A stretch of 64,000 bases of DNA from Parvibaculum sp963696585 (GCA_963696585.1 CAVOKW010000023.1:1-64000), one strand, 5' to 3'; counted from the first letter of the stretch, positions 16,854 through 26,342 are shown. A program made the numbers and translations. Notes: generated from the sequence alone by a model not told the origin.

Positions 16854-17830
16854 GGGCTCATCCGGATGATGGGTTTGCCGATCATGGCGCGGGTGAGCAG
16901 GCGCTGGAGGACAATGGGGGCTTCTTCAAGCGGGAAGCTCGCTGTCGGTTCGGGATGGATTTTGCCAGCGACGGCCCAGCCGATGAGTTTTTCCAGCAAG
17001 GGGCCATTGAAACCCGGGTTGGCGCGCAGCTCGCCACCCCAATCGACACCGACAAGCGAGGCGCGCTTCAGGAGCGCGAGATTGAGCGGGAGTTTGGGGA
17101 TTTCGCCATTGGCAAAGCCGACAACGAGATGCCGCCCGCCAGGCGCGAGGCAGCGAAAGGCGGTTTCGGAATAGGCACCGCCGACCGGATCGTAAACGAC
17201 ATTGACGCCGCGCTTTTCGAGCAGGGCATCGAGCGCCTTGCGCCAGTCGGGGTCAGAATAATCGACCACCATGTCGGCGCCATGCGCCTTGGCGGCCTCG
17301 CGCTTTTCAGCCGTGGAGGCCGCCGCGATGACGCGGGCCCCCATCGCCTTGGTGACATCGATGGCCGCCATGCCGACGCCGCCGGCCGCGCCCAGCACAA
17401 GAACCGTTTCGCCGGGCTGGAGATGGCCGCAGGTTTCGAGGCCATAAAGGGCGGTGCAATAGGAAATCAGGAAACCGGCGGCCGCCTCGGCGCTCATTTC
17501 GTCGGGCAGGGTTGTGAGCGCGGCAACAGGCAGGACGATTTTTTCGGCAAGCGCCCCTGCCATGGACATGGCCATGACGCGTTCGCCGATGAGATCGCCT
17601 GAAACGCCCTCGCCGACCGCCTCGATGACGCCCGCGACCTCGGAGCCGGGAATGAAGGGCAGCGGCATTTTGACCTGATAGGTGCCGCGCACAAGCAGCG
17701 CATCGACATAGCCAAGACCCGCCGCTTCAATCGCGAGCAGGACCTGACCGGGCCCGGGGACCGGCTCGTCAAGGGCTTCCACATGGAGGGTGGATGGCTC
17801 GCCATAGGTGACGCAGCGGATCGCGCGCAT
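16850..17830 (-). CDS. Zinc-less NADPH:quinone oxidoreductase (MDR family)
   Basis: A 326-residue medium-chain dehydrogenase/reductase of the quinone oxidoreductase branch. It has the GroES-like N-terminal part (PGSEVAGVIEAVGEGV), the Rossmann loop VLVLGAAGGVGMAAIDVTKAMG and the downstream GADMVVDYSD segment. No zinc-binding cysteine cluster is visible. It is first in an apparent operon with bioF and bioD, and its start is divergent from bioB across 142 bases. Its role in biotin synthesis, if any, is unknown. Confidence 0.88.
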   Translation of the reverse strand: MRAIRCVTYGEPSTLHVEALDEPVPGPGQVLLAIEAAGLGYVDALLVRGTYQVKMPLPFIPGSEVAGVIEAVGEGVSGDLIGERVMAMSMAGALAEKIVLPVAALTTLPDEMSAEAAAGFLISYCTALYGLETCGHLQPGETVLVLGAAGGVGMAAIDVTKAMGARVIAAASTAEKREAAKAHGADMVVDYSDPDWRKALDALLEKRGVNVVYDPVGGAYSETAFRCLAPGGRHLVVGFANGEIPKLPLNLALLKRASLVGVDWGGELRANPGFNGPLLEKLIGWAVAGKIHPEPTASFPLEEAPIVLQRLLTRAMIGKPIIRMSP

Positions 17831-17972
17831 TTGCCTTAACCTTTGTCAGTCATTTGTCTTTTCGGGACTTTTCGGACTGAAGCCTAGCCTGCCTTGCATT
17901 GCGTGGAAAGCTGCCTATGCTGCGGGAAAATGCCATTCCACCCCCATTGACCCAAGGGGCGATTGCTCTCTC

Positions 17973-19007
17973 ATGACCCTTCAGACCCGCATCGACAAGC
18001 CTGCCGCCGCCAGCCTGACCTCAGCCCGGACCAATCCCGATGCGCTGCGCCATGACTGGCGCCGCGACGAGGTTCAGGCGCTTTTCGATCTGCCGTTCAA
18101 TGACCTGCTGTTTGAAGCCCAGATCGTGCATCGCCGCTGGTTCAAGGCGCATGAAGTGCAGATGTCAACCCTGCTCTCGATCAAGACGGGTGGCTGCCCG
18201 GAAGATTGCGGTTATTGCGCCCAGAGTGCGAAGTTCGAGACCGGACTCAAGGCCTCGAAGCTGATGGAAGTGGAAAAGGTGCTGGCCGAAGCCCGCAAGG
18301 CCAGGGAAGCTGGCGCGACACGCTATTGCATGGGGGCCGCCTGGCGCGAACCCAAGGATCGCGACATGGACATGGTTTGCGCCATGGTCGAGGGCGTGAA
18401 GGCGATGGGCATGGAAACCTGCATGACGCTTGGCATGTTGTCGGGCCAGCAGGTGCATCGTCTCGCCCAGTCGGGCCTTGACTATTACAACCACAATATC
18501 GACACCTCGGAAGAATATTACGACAAGATCGTCAGCACGCGGAGCTTTGCCGACCGCCTCGACACCCTCGACCGCGTGCGGCAGGCTGGCATCAATGTCT
18601 GCTCGGGCGGCATTGTCGGCATGGGCGAAAGCAAGGCTGACCGGCTCGGCATGCTGATCGCGCTCGCCAATCTGGAAGAGCACCCGCAAAGCGTGCCGAT
18701 CAACATGCTGATGCCGATGGAAGGCACGCCGCTTGGCCAGAGCGAAAAAGTCGACCCCATCGACTTCGTGCGCATGATCGCGGTGGCGCGCATCATGATG
18801 CCGCAATCGGTGGTGCGACTGGCGGCAGGGCGCGAACTCATGTCGGATGAGCAGCAGGCGCTGTGTTTCCTTGCCGGCGCCAATTCGATTTTCGTTGGCG
18901 ACAAGCTGCTGACCGCCAAGAACCCGGAAGCCGACAAGGACAAGGTGCTGTTTGCCAAGCTCGGCATCCAGTCCATGCCCGCGCATAGCTGCCCCGCAGA
19001 AAAATAA
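17973..19007 (+). CDS. bioB: Biotin synthase
   Basis: A 344-residue radical-SAM enzyme that inserts sulfur into dethiobiotin. The [4Fe-4S] motif is in GGCPEDCGYCAQS (CxxxCxxC), and further conserved parts are TRYCMGAAWREPKDRD, YYNHNIDTSEEYY, CSGGIVGMGES and the arginine region VRLAAGRELMS that contacts the second cluster. The start at 17973 (MTLQTRID) is used because the 55-residue in-frame extension upstream lacks family similarity. No BioR (TTATnnATAA-like) or BirA operator is obvious in the 142-bp divergent region shared with the quinone reductase gene. Confidence 0.96.
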   Translation: MTLQTRIDKPAAASLTSARTNPDALRHDWRRDEVQALFDLPFNDLLFEAQIVHRRWFKAHEVQMSTLLSIKTGGCPEDCGYCAQSAKFETGLKASKLMEVEKVLAEARKAREAGATRYCMGAAWREPKDRDMDMVCAMVEGVKAMGMETCMTLGMLSGQQVHRLAQSGLDYYNHNIDTSEEYYDKIVSTRSFADRLDTLDRVRQAGINVCSGGIVGMGESKADRLGMLIALANLEEHPQSVPINMLMPMEGTPLGQSEKVDPIDFVRMIAVARIMMPQSVVRLAAGRELMSDEQQALCFLAGANSIFVGDKLLTAKNPEADKDKVLFAKLGIQSMPAHSCPAEK

Positions 19008-19075
19008 GTCCATCACAGCTCATATGTGCGGAAATAATGATGTCCGGAGGGCATCAATTCCGGACTGAAAGTCGC

Positions 19076-19102
19076 GGATGCCCCGGACAAGCCGGGGCAT
19101 GA
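19076..19102. repeat. 27-nt palindromic intergenic repeat, fourth copy
   Basis: The arms ATGCCCCGG and CCGGGGCAT surround a short ACAAG loop and are bounded by GG and GA. The design is that of the three copies at 5267-5392. A second hairpin (GTCCGGA/TCCGGAC) lies just upstream. Confidence 0.8.
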
Positions 19103-19123
19103 CGGATGAGGATAAAGTCGATC

Positions 19124-20440
19124 ATGACCGTTCCACCGCCCAATCCGCTTGTGCCCTACCCGCCGCAATGGCTGGTGGAGGGCGCGGCGCATTTGTGGCT
19201 GCCTTATACACAGATGCAGACCGTGCCGATGGCCTTGCCCGTCGCGCGCACCGATGGCGTGCGGATCATTCTGGAAGATGGCCGCGAGCTGATTGACGGC
19301 ATCTCGTCCTGGTGGACGGCGGCGCATGGCTATAATCACCCCCATATTCGCGCCGCCGTGGTCGAGCAGATCGAAAAGCTGCCGCATGTGATGCTGGGCG
19401 GGCTGGCGCATGAGCCAGCCGCGCGACTTGCCAGGCGGCTGGCGGCGTTGACGCCCGGCGATCTCGCGCATGTGTTCTTTTCCGAATCAGGTTCGGTCTC
19501 GGTTGAAATCGCGATGAAGATCGCGGTGCAATACTGGATCAATCAGGGCACAAGCGGGCAAGGCGGGCGCAGACGCACGCGCTTTGTCAGTTTCAAGGGC
19601 GGCTATCATGGCGACACGCTCGCCACCATGTCGGTCTGCGACCCCGAGGAAGGGATGCATTCGCTGTTCAAGGGCGCGATTGCCGAACAGGTGCTCGGTG
19701 AATTGCCGGTGGACGAGGCGGCGACTGCGCGGCTCGATAGCTTGCTGACACAACATAAAGGCACGCTTGCCGCCGTGCTGGTTGAGCCGCTGGTGCAGGG
19801 CGCGGGCGGCATGGTGTTTCATGATGCGGCGACGCTTAAGCGCCTGCGGGCACTATGCGACGCACATGATCTGCTGCTCATTGCCGATGAAATCTTCACC
19901 GGCTTTGGCCGCACGGGCGCGATGTTTGCCTGCGAGGAAGCGGGCATCGTGCCCGATATCATGACGCTCTCGAAAGCGCTGACGGGCGGAACGCTGCCGC
20001 TTGCCGCGACGATTGCACGGCGCCATGTGTTTGAGGCCTTTCTCGGCGACAGTCCGGCCAAGGCGCTGATGCATGGGCCCACCTATCAGGGCAATGCGCT
20101 GGCCTGCGCGGCGGCGAATGCCTCGCTCGATCTTTTTGCAAGCGAGCCGCGCCTGGCGCAAGTCGCCGCGATCAGCACGCAGCTTGCCCGCGAACTTGAA
20201 CCGGCGCGCGCCCTGCCCGGCGTGCGCGACGTGCGCGTCAAGGGCGCAATTGGCGTGATCGAACTGGAGACGATGCACGATCTTGATGGGCTCAAGGCCC
20301 GCTTCGTTGAAGCTGGCGTCTGGATCCGGCCCTTTGGCCGCATCGTCTATACAACGCCGCCGCTTGTGATCGGGACGGGCGATCTTGCCCAAATCACAGG
20401 CGCCATGGTCAATGCTGTCGCAGACCATCTCTTGCCTTGA
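19124..20440 (+). CDS. bioA: Adenosylmethionine--8-amino-7-oxononanoate aminotransferase
   Basis: A 438-residue class-III PLP aminotransferase forming 7,8-diaminopelargonate. It has HLWLPYTQMQTV near the N-terminus (a BioA hallmark), DGISSWWTAAHGYNHP, VFFSESGSVSVEIAMKIA, FKGGYHGDTLATMSV, the aspartate in LLIADEIFTGFGRTG and the PLP lysine in MTLSKALTGGTLPL. The start at 19124 (MTVPPP) is preferred; an in-frame ATG at 19106 would add six residues. It follows bioB by 116 bases that contain a palindromic repeat. Confidence 0.94.
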   Translation: MTVPPPNPLVPYPPQWLVEGAAHLWLPYTQMQTVPMALPVARTDGVRIILEDGRELIDGISSWWTAAHGYNHPHIRAAVVEQIEKLPHVMLGGLAHEPAARLARRLAALTPGDLAHVFFSESGSVSVEIAMKIAVQYWINQGTSGQGGRRRTRFVSFKGGYHGDTLATMSVCDPEEGMHSLFKGAIAEQVLGELPVDEAATARLDSLLTQHKGTLAAVLVEPLVQGAGGMVFHDAATLKRLRALCDAHDLLLIADEIFTGFGRTGAMFACEEAGIVPDIMTLSKALTGGTLPLAATIARRHVFEAFLGDSPAKALMHGPTYQGNALACAAANASLDLFASEPRLAQVAAISTQLARELEPARALPGVRDVRVKGAIGVIELETMHDLDGLKARFVEAGVWIRPFGRIVYTTPPLVIGTGDLAQITGAMVNAVADHLLP

Positions 20441-20672
20441 GTCTTATTCGCCTCTCTGGACCTACTTTCGATGGTAGGAGGGCGATTTTTCCATGCCACA
20501 TGTTGAGTTTTCCCACAATGGGGCATTACTCTCAAATCAGGGACCGATTCGGTTCCTTTCATCGATCAGAACCGATCAGAGGTTCAACATGCGGATGCGC
20601 AAGGGTCCGCCTGGGATGTTTGTTTTACGAGCCGCAACCTCAAATCGCGGCCCATAGGGAAGGCGCCTAGCT

Positions 20673-21371
20673 ATGCATGTGATTGCATTCGCCTCGCAAA
20701 AAGGCGGCTCCGGCAAAACCACACTTGCCGGTCATATTGCTGTCGAGGCCGAGCATCAGGAGGCGGGCCCCGTTGCGCTGATCGACACCGACCCGCAGGG
20801 CTCGCTGTCGCAATGGTGGAATGCGCGTGAAGCCGAGCGCCCGTTTTTCGTGCGGCCCTCTACGGCGGGACTGGAAGCCGATCTGGCGCGGCTGCGCGAT
20901 GGCGGCGTAGCGCTTGTCATCATCGATACGCCCCCTGCGATCACGACAACGATTGCGCAGGTGATTGCCCTTTCCGACCTCGTGGTCATTCCGACACGTC
21001 CCAGCCCGCATGATCTGCGCGCTGCGGGCGCTTCCGTCCGGCTGTGTGAAGAGTTGAACAAGCCGCTCGTCTTTGCCGTCAATGGGGCGAGCCCGCGCGC
21101 CCGCATCACGACCGAGGCGGTGATTGCGCTGTCGCAGCATGGTCCGGTTGCACCCTCCATCATTCATCAACGTATTGATTTTGCCTCCAGCATGATTGAT
21201 GGTCGCACCGTGATGGAAATTGCGTCGCAGACCAAATCAGCCGATGAGATTTTCGAGCTGTGGGCCTTCCTGCAAAGCCGGTTGCTCGGCCGGGAAACCT
21301 CGCCCCTGCTCTCGCCACGCGCCATCACGCGCGGGACGCCTGATGACAGGCAGATGTGGGGTGCTGCGTAA
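20673..21371 (+). CDS. Orphan ParA-family ATPase
   Basis: A 232-residue Walker-type partition ATPase. The deviant Walker A is QKGGSGKTT near the N-terminus, followed by the Walker A' DTDPQGSLSQWW and Walker B-like VIIDTPPAI. No ParB or parS is nearby; instead its stop codon overlaps the start of a SPOR-domain gene (TAATG), so the two are translated together. Such orphan ParA proteins often position protein cargo or cell-pole complexes in alphaproteobacteria. The upstream 230 bases hold a 7-bp inverted repeat (TCGGTTC/GAACCGA at 20549-20575) of unknown meaning. Confidence 0.9.
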   Translation: MHVIAFASQKGGSGKTTLAGHIAVEAEHQEAGPVALIDTDPQGSLSQWWNAREAERPFFVRPSTAGLEADLARLRDGGVALVIIDTPPAITTTIAQVIALSDLVVIPTRPSPHDLRAAGASVRLCEELNKPLVFAVNGASPRARITTEAVIALSQHGPVAPSIIHQRIDFASSMIDGRTVMEIASQTKSADEIFELWAFLQSRLLGRETSPLLSPRAITRGTPDDRQMWGAA

Positions 21372-22345
21372 TGAACAAGAAGCCGGCCTCTCTGACAGGC
21401 GACCTATTGGCACGCAAGGGGGAAGCTGCGCCATTTTCGACCGAACCAGACGCCCGTATGACAATTGCTTCCGGTGCCTATGGTCGCCAGCCCTCGCTTG
21501 AGGGGCCTGGCAGCACCGGACATCTAGACATTGCGGCCCCGGAAGGTCTCTATGGTGATGACACTATGGAGACACCCCAGATGGTCACAGATTCTGAACG
21601 GCCCCGGCCGCCTGAGCCCGAAATTATCTATACGCCAGAAGAACTTGATGGCGGCGGCGGGCGTACACACCTGATTGCTGGCGGCCTGATCGGTCTTGTC
21701 CTTGTCGGTGGCGTTCTGCTCGCCCTGTCGCAACCCAAAACCGGCGATATCGCCCCGGTGGCCCCTGAAATTGCCGATGCGCCGATGGCCAGCACGCCGG
21801 ATCCGGCCTTGCGCAGCGATGCGACGCCTGAGGCCGAACCCCTTTCGCCGGGGGGCCAGATGAGCGGTGTGCCAGATGTTGACGCTGTGGCGGAGGCACT
21901 TGCGCCCTCGGGCGAGGCCAAGGTGCCGGAACCGGAGAGCATGGCGGCTCCTGTGAAAGAAGCTGCCCCTGTGGCGGCGGCGGTGCCTGAACCCGTGCCC
22001 GAACCGGCCCCTGTGGCGGGGGCTGCCCCCGGCGCGGAGATGGCGCCTGAAACCGTGCCCGAACCGGCGCCTGCCGCTGCGCCCACGCCTGCCAGCGCGG
22101 GTGCCTATGTGGTGCAGCTTCTGGCCCTGCGCGATGAAGCCGACGCCAAGGCCGCCTGGGTGAAGCTCTCGGCAAAACACCCCTCTCTTGCCGATCATGC
22201 CCTCGATATTGAAAAGGCCGACCTCGGGGAGAAGGGGATTTTTTACCGGGTGCGGGCGGCTGGCTTTGCGAGCAAATCTTCCGCGACCAGCTTTTGTGGC
22301 GACCTCAAAAAAGCCGGCCAGGACTGCATGGTGCGCAAGCGCTAA
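21371..22345 (+). CDS. SPOR-domain single-pass membrane protein
   Basis: A 324-residue protein. A cytoplasmic N-terminus (about residues 1-98) opens with KPASLTGDLLARKGEAAPF, a basic segment like those found in small partners of orphan ParA proteins. One membrane helix (LIAGGLIGLVLVGGVLLAL) follows, then a long Pro/Ala/Glu-rich periplasmic linker with near-repeats of VPEPAP. A C-terminal SPOR domain (AYVVQLLALRDEADAKAAW to FCGDLKKAGQDCMV) should bind denuded peptidoglycan at septa. The start ATG at 21371 overlaps the ParA stop. Confidence 0.88.
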   Translation: MNKKPASLTGDLLARKGEAAPFSTEPDARMTIASGAYGRQPSLEGPGSTGHLDIAAPEGLYGDDTMETPQMVTDSERPRPPEPEIIYTPEELDGGGGRTHLIAGGLIGLVLVGGVLLALSQPKTGDIAPVAPEIADAPMASTPDPALRSDATPEAEPLSPGGQMSGVPDVDAVAEALAPSGEAKVPEPESMAAPVKEAAPVAAAVPEPVPEPAPVAGAAPGAEMAPETVPEPAPAAAPTPASAGAYVVQLLALRDEADAKAAWVKLSAKHPSLADHALDIEKADLGEKGIFYRVRAAGFASKSSATSFCGDLKKAGQDCMVRKR

Positions 22346-22364
22346 ACCGGATCCTGTCCGCCTG

Positions 22365-22398
22365 GAAGCCCTCGCTGTGATGCAACGGGGGCTTTTTA
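22365..22398 (+). terminator. Probable terminator after the ParA/SPOR pair
   Basis: GAAGCCCTCG can pair with CGGGGGCTTT across a loop, with a run of five T (22393-22397). The stem is imperfect. Confidence 0.5.
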
Positions 22399-22481
22399 CG
22401 TTTTGCGCATTTGCGACTTGCCGCCTGCGGTCGTAGGTTCGCGCCATCCTTATTCACCCATCAGACGGACAGGACCCCTTC

Positions 22482-23123
22482 ATGATCGAGGCGATTATCT
22501 GGGACTTTGGCGGCGTCTTCACCACCAGCCCGTTTGAGGCCTTTGCGCGTTTTGAAAAAGAGCGCGGCTTGCCGGAGAACTTCATCCGCAGCGTCAATAG
22601 CCGCAATTACGAAACCAATGCCTGGGCGCTGTTTGAACAAAACGCGATCAGCATGGATGCGTTTGACGAGACGTTTGCGCAGGAATGCAACGTGCTGGGT
22701 CATGAGGTGCGCGGGCGCGATGTCGTGGCGCTGCTCTCCGGCGATATCCGGCCCGAAATGGTCGAGGCACTGCGTCGCTGCAAGCAAAAGGTCAAGGTCG
22801 GCTGCATCACGAATAATGTGGCGGCGGGCGAGGGCGCCGGGATGGCCCAAACTCACAGCAAGGCGGCGGCGGTGAGGGAAATCCTGTCGCTGTTCGATAA
22901 TGTGATTGAAAGCTCAAAGGCCGGTGTGCGCAAACCGGACCCGCGCATCTATCTGATGAGCTGCGAAGCACTGGGCGTGAAGCCGGAGGCATGCATCTAT
23001 CTTGATGATCTGGGTGTCAATCTGAAGCCCGCCAAGGCACTGGGCATGGCGACGATCAAAGTGAGCACGGCAGGCCAGGCCCTTGATGAACTCGAAGCGC
23101 TGACCGGCTTTACCTTGCGCTGA
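22482..23123 (+). CDS. HAD-superfamily hydrolase (HAD-IA)
   Basis: A 213-residue cytoplasmic phosphatase-like protein. Motif I is AIIWDFGGVFTTSPF with Gly at the usual second Asp position (DFGGV, as in the epoxide-hydrolase N-domain type), the helical cap follows, motif III has SKAGVRKPDPRIY and motif IV is IYLDDLGVNLKPAKALGM. Its substrate is unknown; acting on a phosphate ester is inferred from the family. It is a single gene closed by a strong terminator. Confidence 0.85.
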   Translation: MIEAIIWDFGGVFTTSPFEAFARFEKERGLPENFIRSVNSRNYETNAWALFEQNAISMDAFDETFAQECNVLGHEVRGRDVVALLSGDIRPEMVEALRRCKQKVKVGCITNNVAAGEGAGMAQTHSKAAAVREILSLFDNVIESSKAGVRKPDPRIYLMSCEALGVKPEACIYLDDLGVNLKPAKALGMATIKVSTAGQALDELEALTGFTLR

Positions 23124-23145
23124 TAAATATTGCGCCAGGAAAATT

Positions 23146-23176
23146 AAAAGGGCCGTGCCTGGGGCACGGCCCTTTT
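23146..23176. terminator. Bidirectional terminator between HAD and TerB genes
   Basis: AAAAGGGCCGTGCC pairs with GGCACGGCCCTTTT around a short loop. It lies between two converging genes, and both strands end in T runs. Confidence 0.9.
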
Positions 23177-23195
23177 CGCGGCGCCATCCTGCCGA

Positions 23196-23642
23196 TCAGG
23201 CTTTGGCCGTTGTCTGGGCTGCTTCGACATCCGCCGGTGAGAGACCGATTTCCTTGCCGAGCTGATGGATCATGGTGGCTTCGAGCTTGTGGACGCGGCC
23301 GTCAGAGAGAGCGACTTCCCATAACATCGTCACGACATTGCGACGTTCATCCAGGCTGAATCCATCGCTGATCGCCTTGGTGAAAATCCACTCGCCCATG
23401 CCGATTTTCTGACGGCTGACAGCCAGATCAAGCAGCGCGTTGGCATCGGCGTCATTGAGCTGGAAGTGGCGGCTGAGGATGGACTTGATCGCCGCTTTTT
23501 CAGCATCGGCAAAATCATTGTCGCGACGTGCCGCCTCGACAAGCAGCGCAGCAGCGGCCAGGCGCTTGGCCTCTTCGCTCATCGGCGCACCGCCTTGTGT
23601 TGAAAGGCCCTTTTTCAGCGCCTTGATAATGGTTTCCAGCAT
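23196..23642 (-). CDS. TerB-like protein
   Basis: A 148-residue helical protein of the TerB/DjlA N-domain type. Acidic, metal-binding-like motifs are typical: EAARRDNDFADAEKAAI and, later, EVALSDGRVHKLEATMIHQLGKEIG, each with a DG/DxD plus Glu pattern. No tellurite-resistance partners are near, so a single-gene TerB-domain protein of unknown role is the cautious call. Confidence 0.8.
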   Translation of the reverse strand: MLETIIKALKKGLSTQGGAPMSEEAKRLAAAALLVEAARRDNDFADAEKAAIKSILSRHFQLNDADANALLDLAVSRQKIGMGEWIFTKAISDGFSLDERRNVVTMLWEVALSDGRVHKLEATMIHQLGKEIGLSPADVEAAQTTAKA

Positions 23643-23807
23643 CGTCTCACTCCCCCCTTATTCGTGCCGCGTAATGTGTTTACGGCCTTGTCGCGCGTTA
23701 TCGCATGATGTGGTCGGCGAAGACTATAACGGCAAATGCCAAATGTCGCCTGCCGCAATCGATACAGGCCGATTTTTTGGCGCTTTGCCTGCCAATGGCG
23801 CGGCCCG

Positions 23808-26129
23808 TCATGGTCCCTTGTGGCGAATAAAACCCGGACGGCGGGGAAAGGCCAGTTCCAGCCCGACAGCGAGGGCTGGCATGAGGATGAGGATGGCAAG
23901 CGCCTCACAAAGGAACATGACCGCAAAAAAGAGTCCGAGATCGGCCATAAGGGGGTCTGGTGACATGAACCAGATCAGCGCCCCGCCTGCAGGCGCGAGC
24001 ACACCGATGGTGAGCGCCAGGCCGGTTTCGCCGAGCGCCAGGCGGCAGCTGTCGGTGATGTTGCGGCCCTCAGCCAGATGCGCGCGCATGGCCATGCAAG
24101 GCGGCAAGATCAGCCCGATGCCGACGGCCAGGGCCAGCGCCATGGCTGGCAGCACCGGCATGGTGAGCGCCATATCGATGGCCCCCATGAAGCCATAGCC
24201 CAGCGCGGCGCAGTAAATCAGCGGGATAAGACAAAGCGTGGCGGCGCGCCAATCACGCCAGGCGAGCACAAGAAAAGCGACCAGCGCGAGGCTGACCCAG
24301 CCAAGGATGGATGTTTCGGCATGCACGAGCGTTTCGTTTTCAGCGGCGGCGAGCGCCAAGGGTCCAGATGCCAGTTCAAACGTGATGCCCTTATGAGGAT
24401 GGGCGCTGACATAGGCCTTGATCGTGGCGATGGCGGTGGCGATGGTGGGGGCCTGCGCATTCTGCAGATACAGGCGATAGGCCAGACGGGTGCAGTCTTC
24501 ATTCATGAGACGCGAAATGCCTGGCACCGTCGAAACGGCTTGGGCCAGTGTTTCGCGATTGCGCGGCAGATCATACCATTTGGGATTGGCTTCGTTCCAG
24601 CCAGCGGCCGAGAGCTTGACGCTCAAGGGCAGCGCGCGCACTTCGTGGATGCCGGGGGTCATACGAAGCGTTTGCGCCAGATCATCGAGATATTTCATCT
24701 TGCGATAATCGAGGCAGGTGTCGTCGGGCGTGTGCAGGATGAGCGTCAGTTCGTTCAGGGCCGTCGGGAAATGGGTGGCGACGAGACGGGCTGTGTCTGT
24801 CTTGGCAGTGGTTTCATCTGGCGCCTCGCCCAGCCGACGCTCGCCGGCAAAATAGGCAGCAATCAAAAACACCGGCACGGAAAAAGCCAAGATCACAAGG
24901 GCGTGACGCGGCGCAGCGGCCTTGCCAAGGGCGAGAAACAAGGCGGATGCCTGTTGCGTCAGCCAAGACGTGAGGCTGCGCTGGCGGGCTGGCAACACGC
25001 TGAGCAACAAGGGCAGGATCACGAAGACCGACAACGCCATGAGGATTGTGCCAAGGGCGGCGCTTTCAGCCAATTCGCGCAGCAATGGCACGGCGATGAG
25101 ATAGAGCGTGGCGAGCACGAGCAAGGCGACGGCAAAGATCAGCGCACCGGATGGCAGGGTTTTCATCATCGCCAGACGCGCTGCTTCCGGGGCGGTGTGA
25201 TCGCTGCGCCGCGCCTCTTCATAGGCCATCAGCACGCGCACGGCCTGACCCAGACCCAGCGCATAGACGGCGAAGGGGGCGGCGAAAGAGGCGGCATCAA
25301 AGGGAAAATGCGACAGGCGCAACAGGCTCTGTGTCAAAAGCGTGGGTAGCAGCACAGCGATCAGCGCCATGAGCCCCGGCGCGAGGGACAGCATGAGCAG
25401 GGGGACCAGCAAACCGGCGACAACAAGGGCGGTGAGAAAGGCGAGGGCCTGCTGCTGGCCGCGGGCGGCCTGATTGTCGGGGGGAGGCAGCGGGCGCAGC
25501 ACGCGAAGCGCGCTGATCGCGTCGCTATAGCGGGGCACGATGTCGGTTTGCAGGATGGTGGCAATGAGGTTCGGGTCGCTGCGCTCGCCCGTGACCGGAT
25601 TGATGGCGCCGATCGTGGCGCTGACGAGCAGATAATGGCCATCGGCTGAAACGAGGTGACCGATGACGCCGGCCGCGAGGGCGCGACCTGGCAAGGCGGC
25701 GAGATCGGCGGCCGGGAGACGCGTATTTTTCCGGGTCGGCCATTCCAGCAGCGGCATGGGGGCTATACCGTCATCCGTGACGCTCAGATAGCGCACATCC
25801 GGGCTCAGGATCGATCGCAGGCTCTGGGGGACGATGCCGGGCAGGACAGCGATGTCGCCCACAAGGGCCTGCAAGCGCCGCAGCATCGGTTCCGTCCAGA
25901 CGGTGCCCTGCCTTGCTTCCAGCAGCAGGACGAGGCGGCCGGCGGGCAGGCCACCCTCGTTTTCGGCCAGGCTTTCAAGATAAGGGTGCTCAAGCGGCAG
26001 AAAACGGGCCGGATCGGCAGGGGGCCGCGGCCCAAGCACAATCCAGAGCGCGATCAGGCTCAAGGGCACCAAGGCCCCCAAAACGACGGGCCGCAAGCGG
26101 AAGGCCATCATTTCCAGCATCTTGATCAT
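23808..26129 (-). CDS. MMPL-family RND transporter
   Basis: A 773-residue inner-membrane transporter with the two-fold RND layout: a first helix (near residues 10-30), a periplasmic loop of about 200 residues, five or more helices (PFAVYALGLGQAVRVLMAYEEARR is the conserved helix-4-like segment), a second single helix (RHALVILAFSVPVFLIAAYF), a second loop and a last five-helix bundle. This is the size and shape of MMPL/HpnN-like lipid exporters. The start is uncertain: ATG codons at 26129, 26120, 26111 and 26108 are all possible. It is divergent from the first diiron gene across about 210 bases that carry a palindrome. Confidence 0.85.
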   Translation of the reverse strand: MIKMLEMMAFRLRPVVLGALVPLSLIALWIVLGPRPPADPARFLPLEHPYLESLAENEGGLPAGRLVLLLEARQGTVWTEPMLRRLQALVGDIAVLPGIVPQSLRSILSPDVRYLSVTDDGIAPMPLLEWPTRKNTRLPAADLAALPGRALAAGVIGHLVSADGHYLLVSATIGAINPVTGERSDPNLIATILQTDIVPRYSDAISALRVLRPLPPPDNQAARGQQQALAFLTALVVAGLLVPLLMLSLAPGLMALIAVLLPTLLTQSLLRLSHFPFDAASFAAPFAVYALGLGQAVRVLMAYEEARRSDHTAPEAARLAMMKTLPSGALIFAVALLVLATLYLIAVPLLRELAESAALGTILMALSVFVILPLLLSVLPARQRSLTSWLTQQASALFLALGKAAAPRHALVILAFSVPVFLIAAYFAGERRLGEAPDETTAKTDTARLVATHFPTALNELTLILHTPDDTCLDYRKMKYLDDLAQTLRMTPGIHEVRALPLSVKLSAAGWNEANPKWYDLPRNRETLAQAVSTVPGISRLMNEDCTRLAYRLYLQNAQAPTIATAIATIKAYVSAHPHKGITFELASGPLALAAAENETLVHAETSILGWVSLALVAFLVLAWRDWRAATLCLIPLIYCAALGYGFMGAIDMALTMPVLPAMALALAVGIGLILPPCMAMRAHLAEGRNITDSCRLALGETGLALTIGVLAPAGGALIWFMSPDPLMADLGLFFAVMFLCEALAILILMPALAVGLELAFPRRPGFIRHKGP

Positions 26130-26242
26130 GGGGGAAGGTCCGCTGTTCCCGAAAGCGCCCGCAAAAGCCCGTCTCGCCGCCCTTCCGGCCTGCAAACTAG
26201 CATGATTGTGCCGTGCCGACAGGACCTTAAGATTCCTTCATG

Positions 26243-26264
26243 AAAATGACGCGTGCGTCATTTT
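26243..26264. promoter_or_regulatory. 22-bp perfect palindrome, copy 1 (operator candidate)
   Basis: AAAATGACGC and GCGTCATTTT form perfect 10-bp arms around GT. The site sits directly before a promoter-like pair TTGACC (26269-26274) and TATCCT (26291-26296), 16 bases apart, and before the first diiron gene. The same palindrome is found before the second diiron gene. Confidence 0.9.
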
Positions 26265-26342
26265 TACCTTGACCCCGCGACAAATAGCCCTATCCTGCTT
26301 TCCAGAAACCGGGCCGCGACAAGCGGCCATAAGGAGGATTGC

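Noticed and set aside
17831..17972. Biotin operator (BioR or BirA type) before bioB
   Set aside because: No TTATnnATAA-like or GTTTAC-like palindrome seen.
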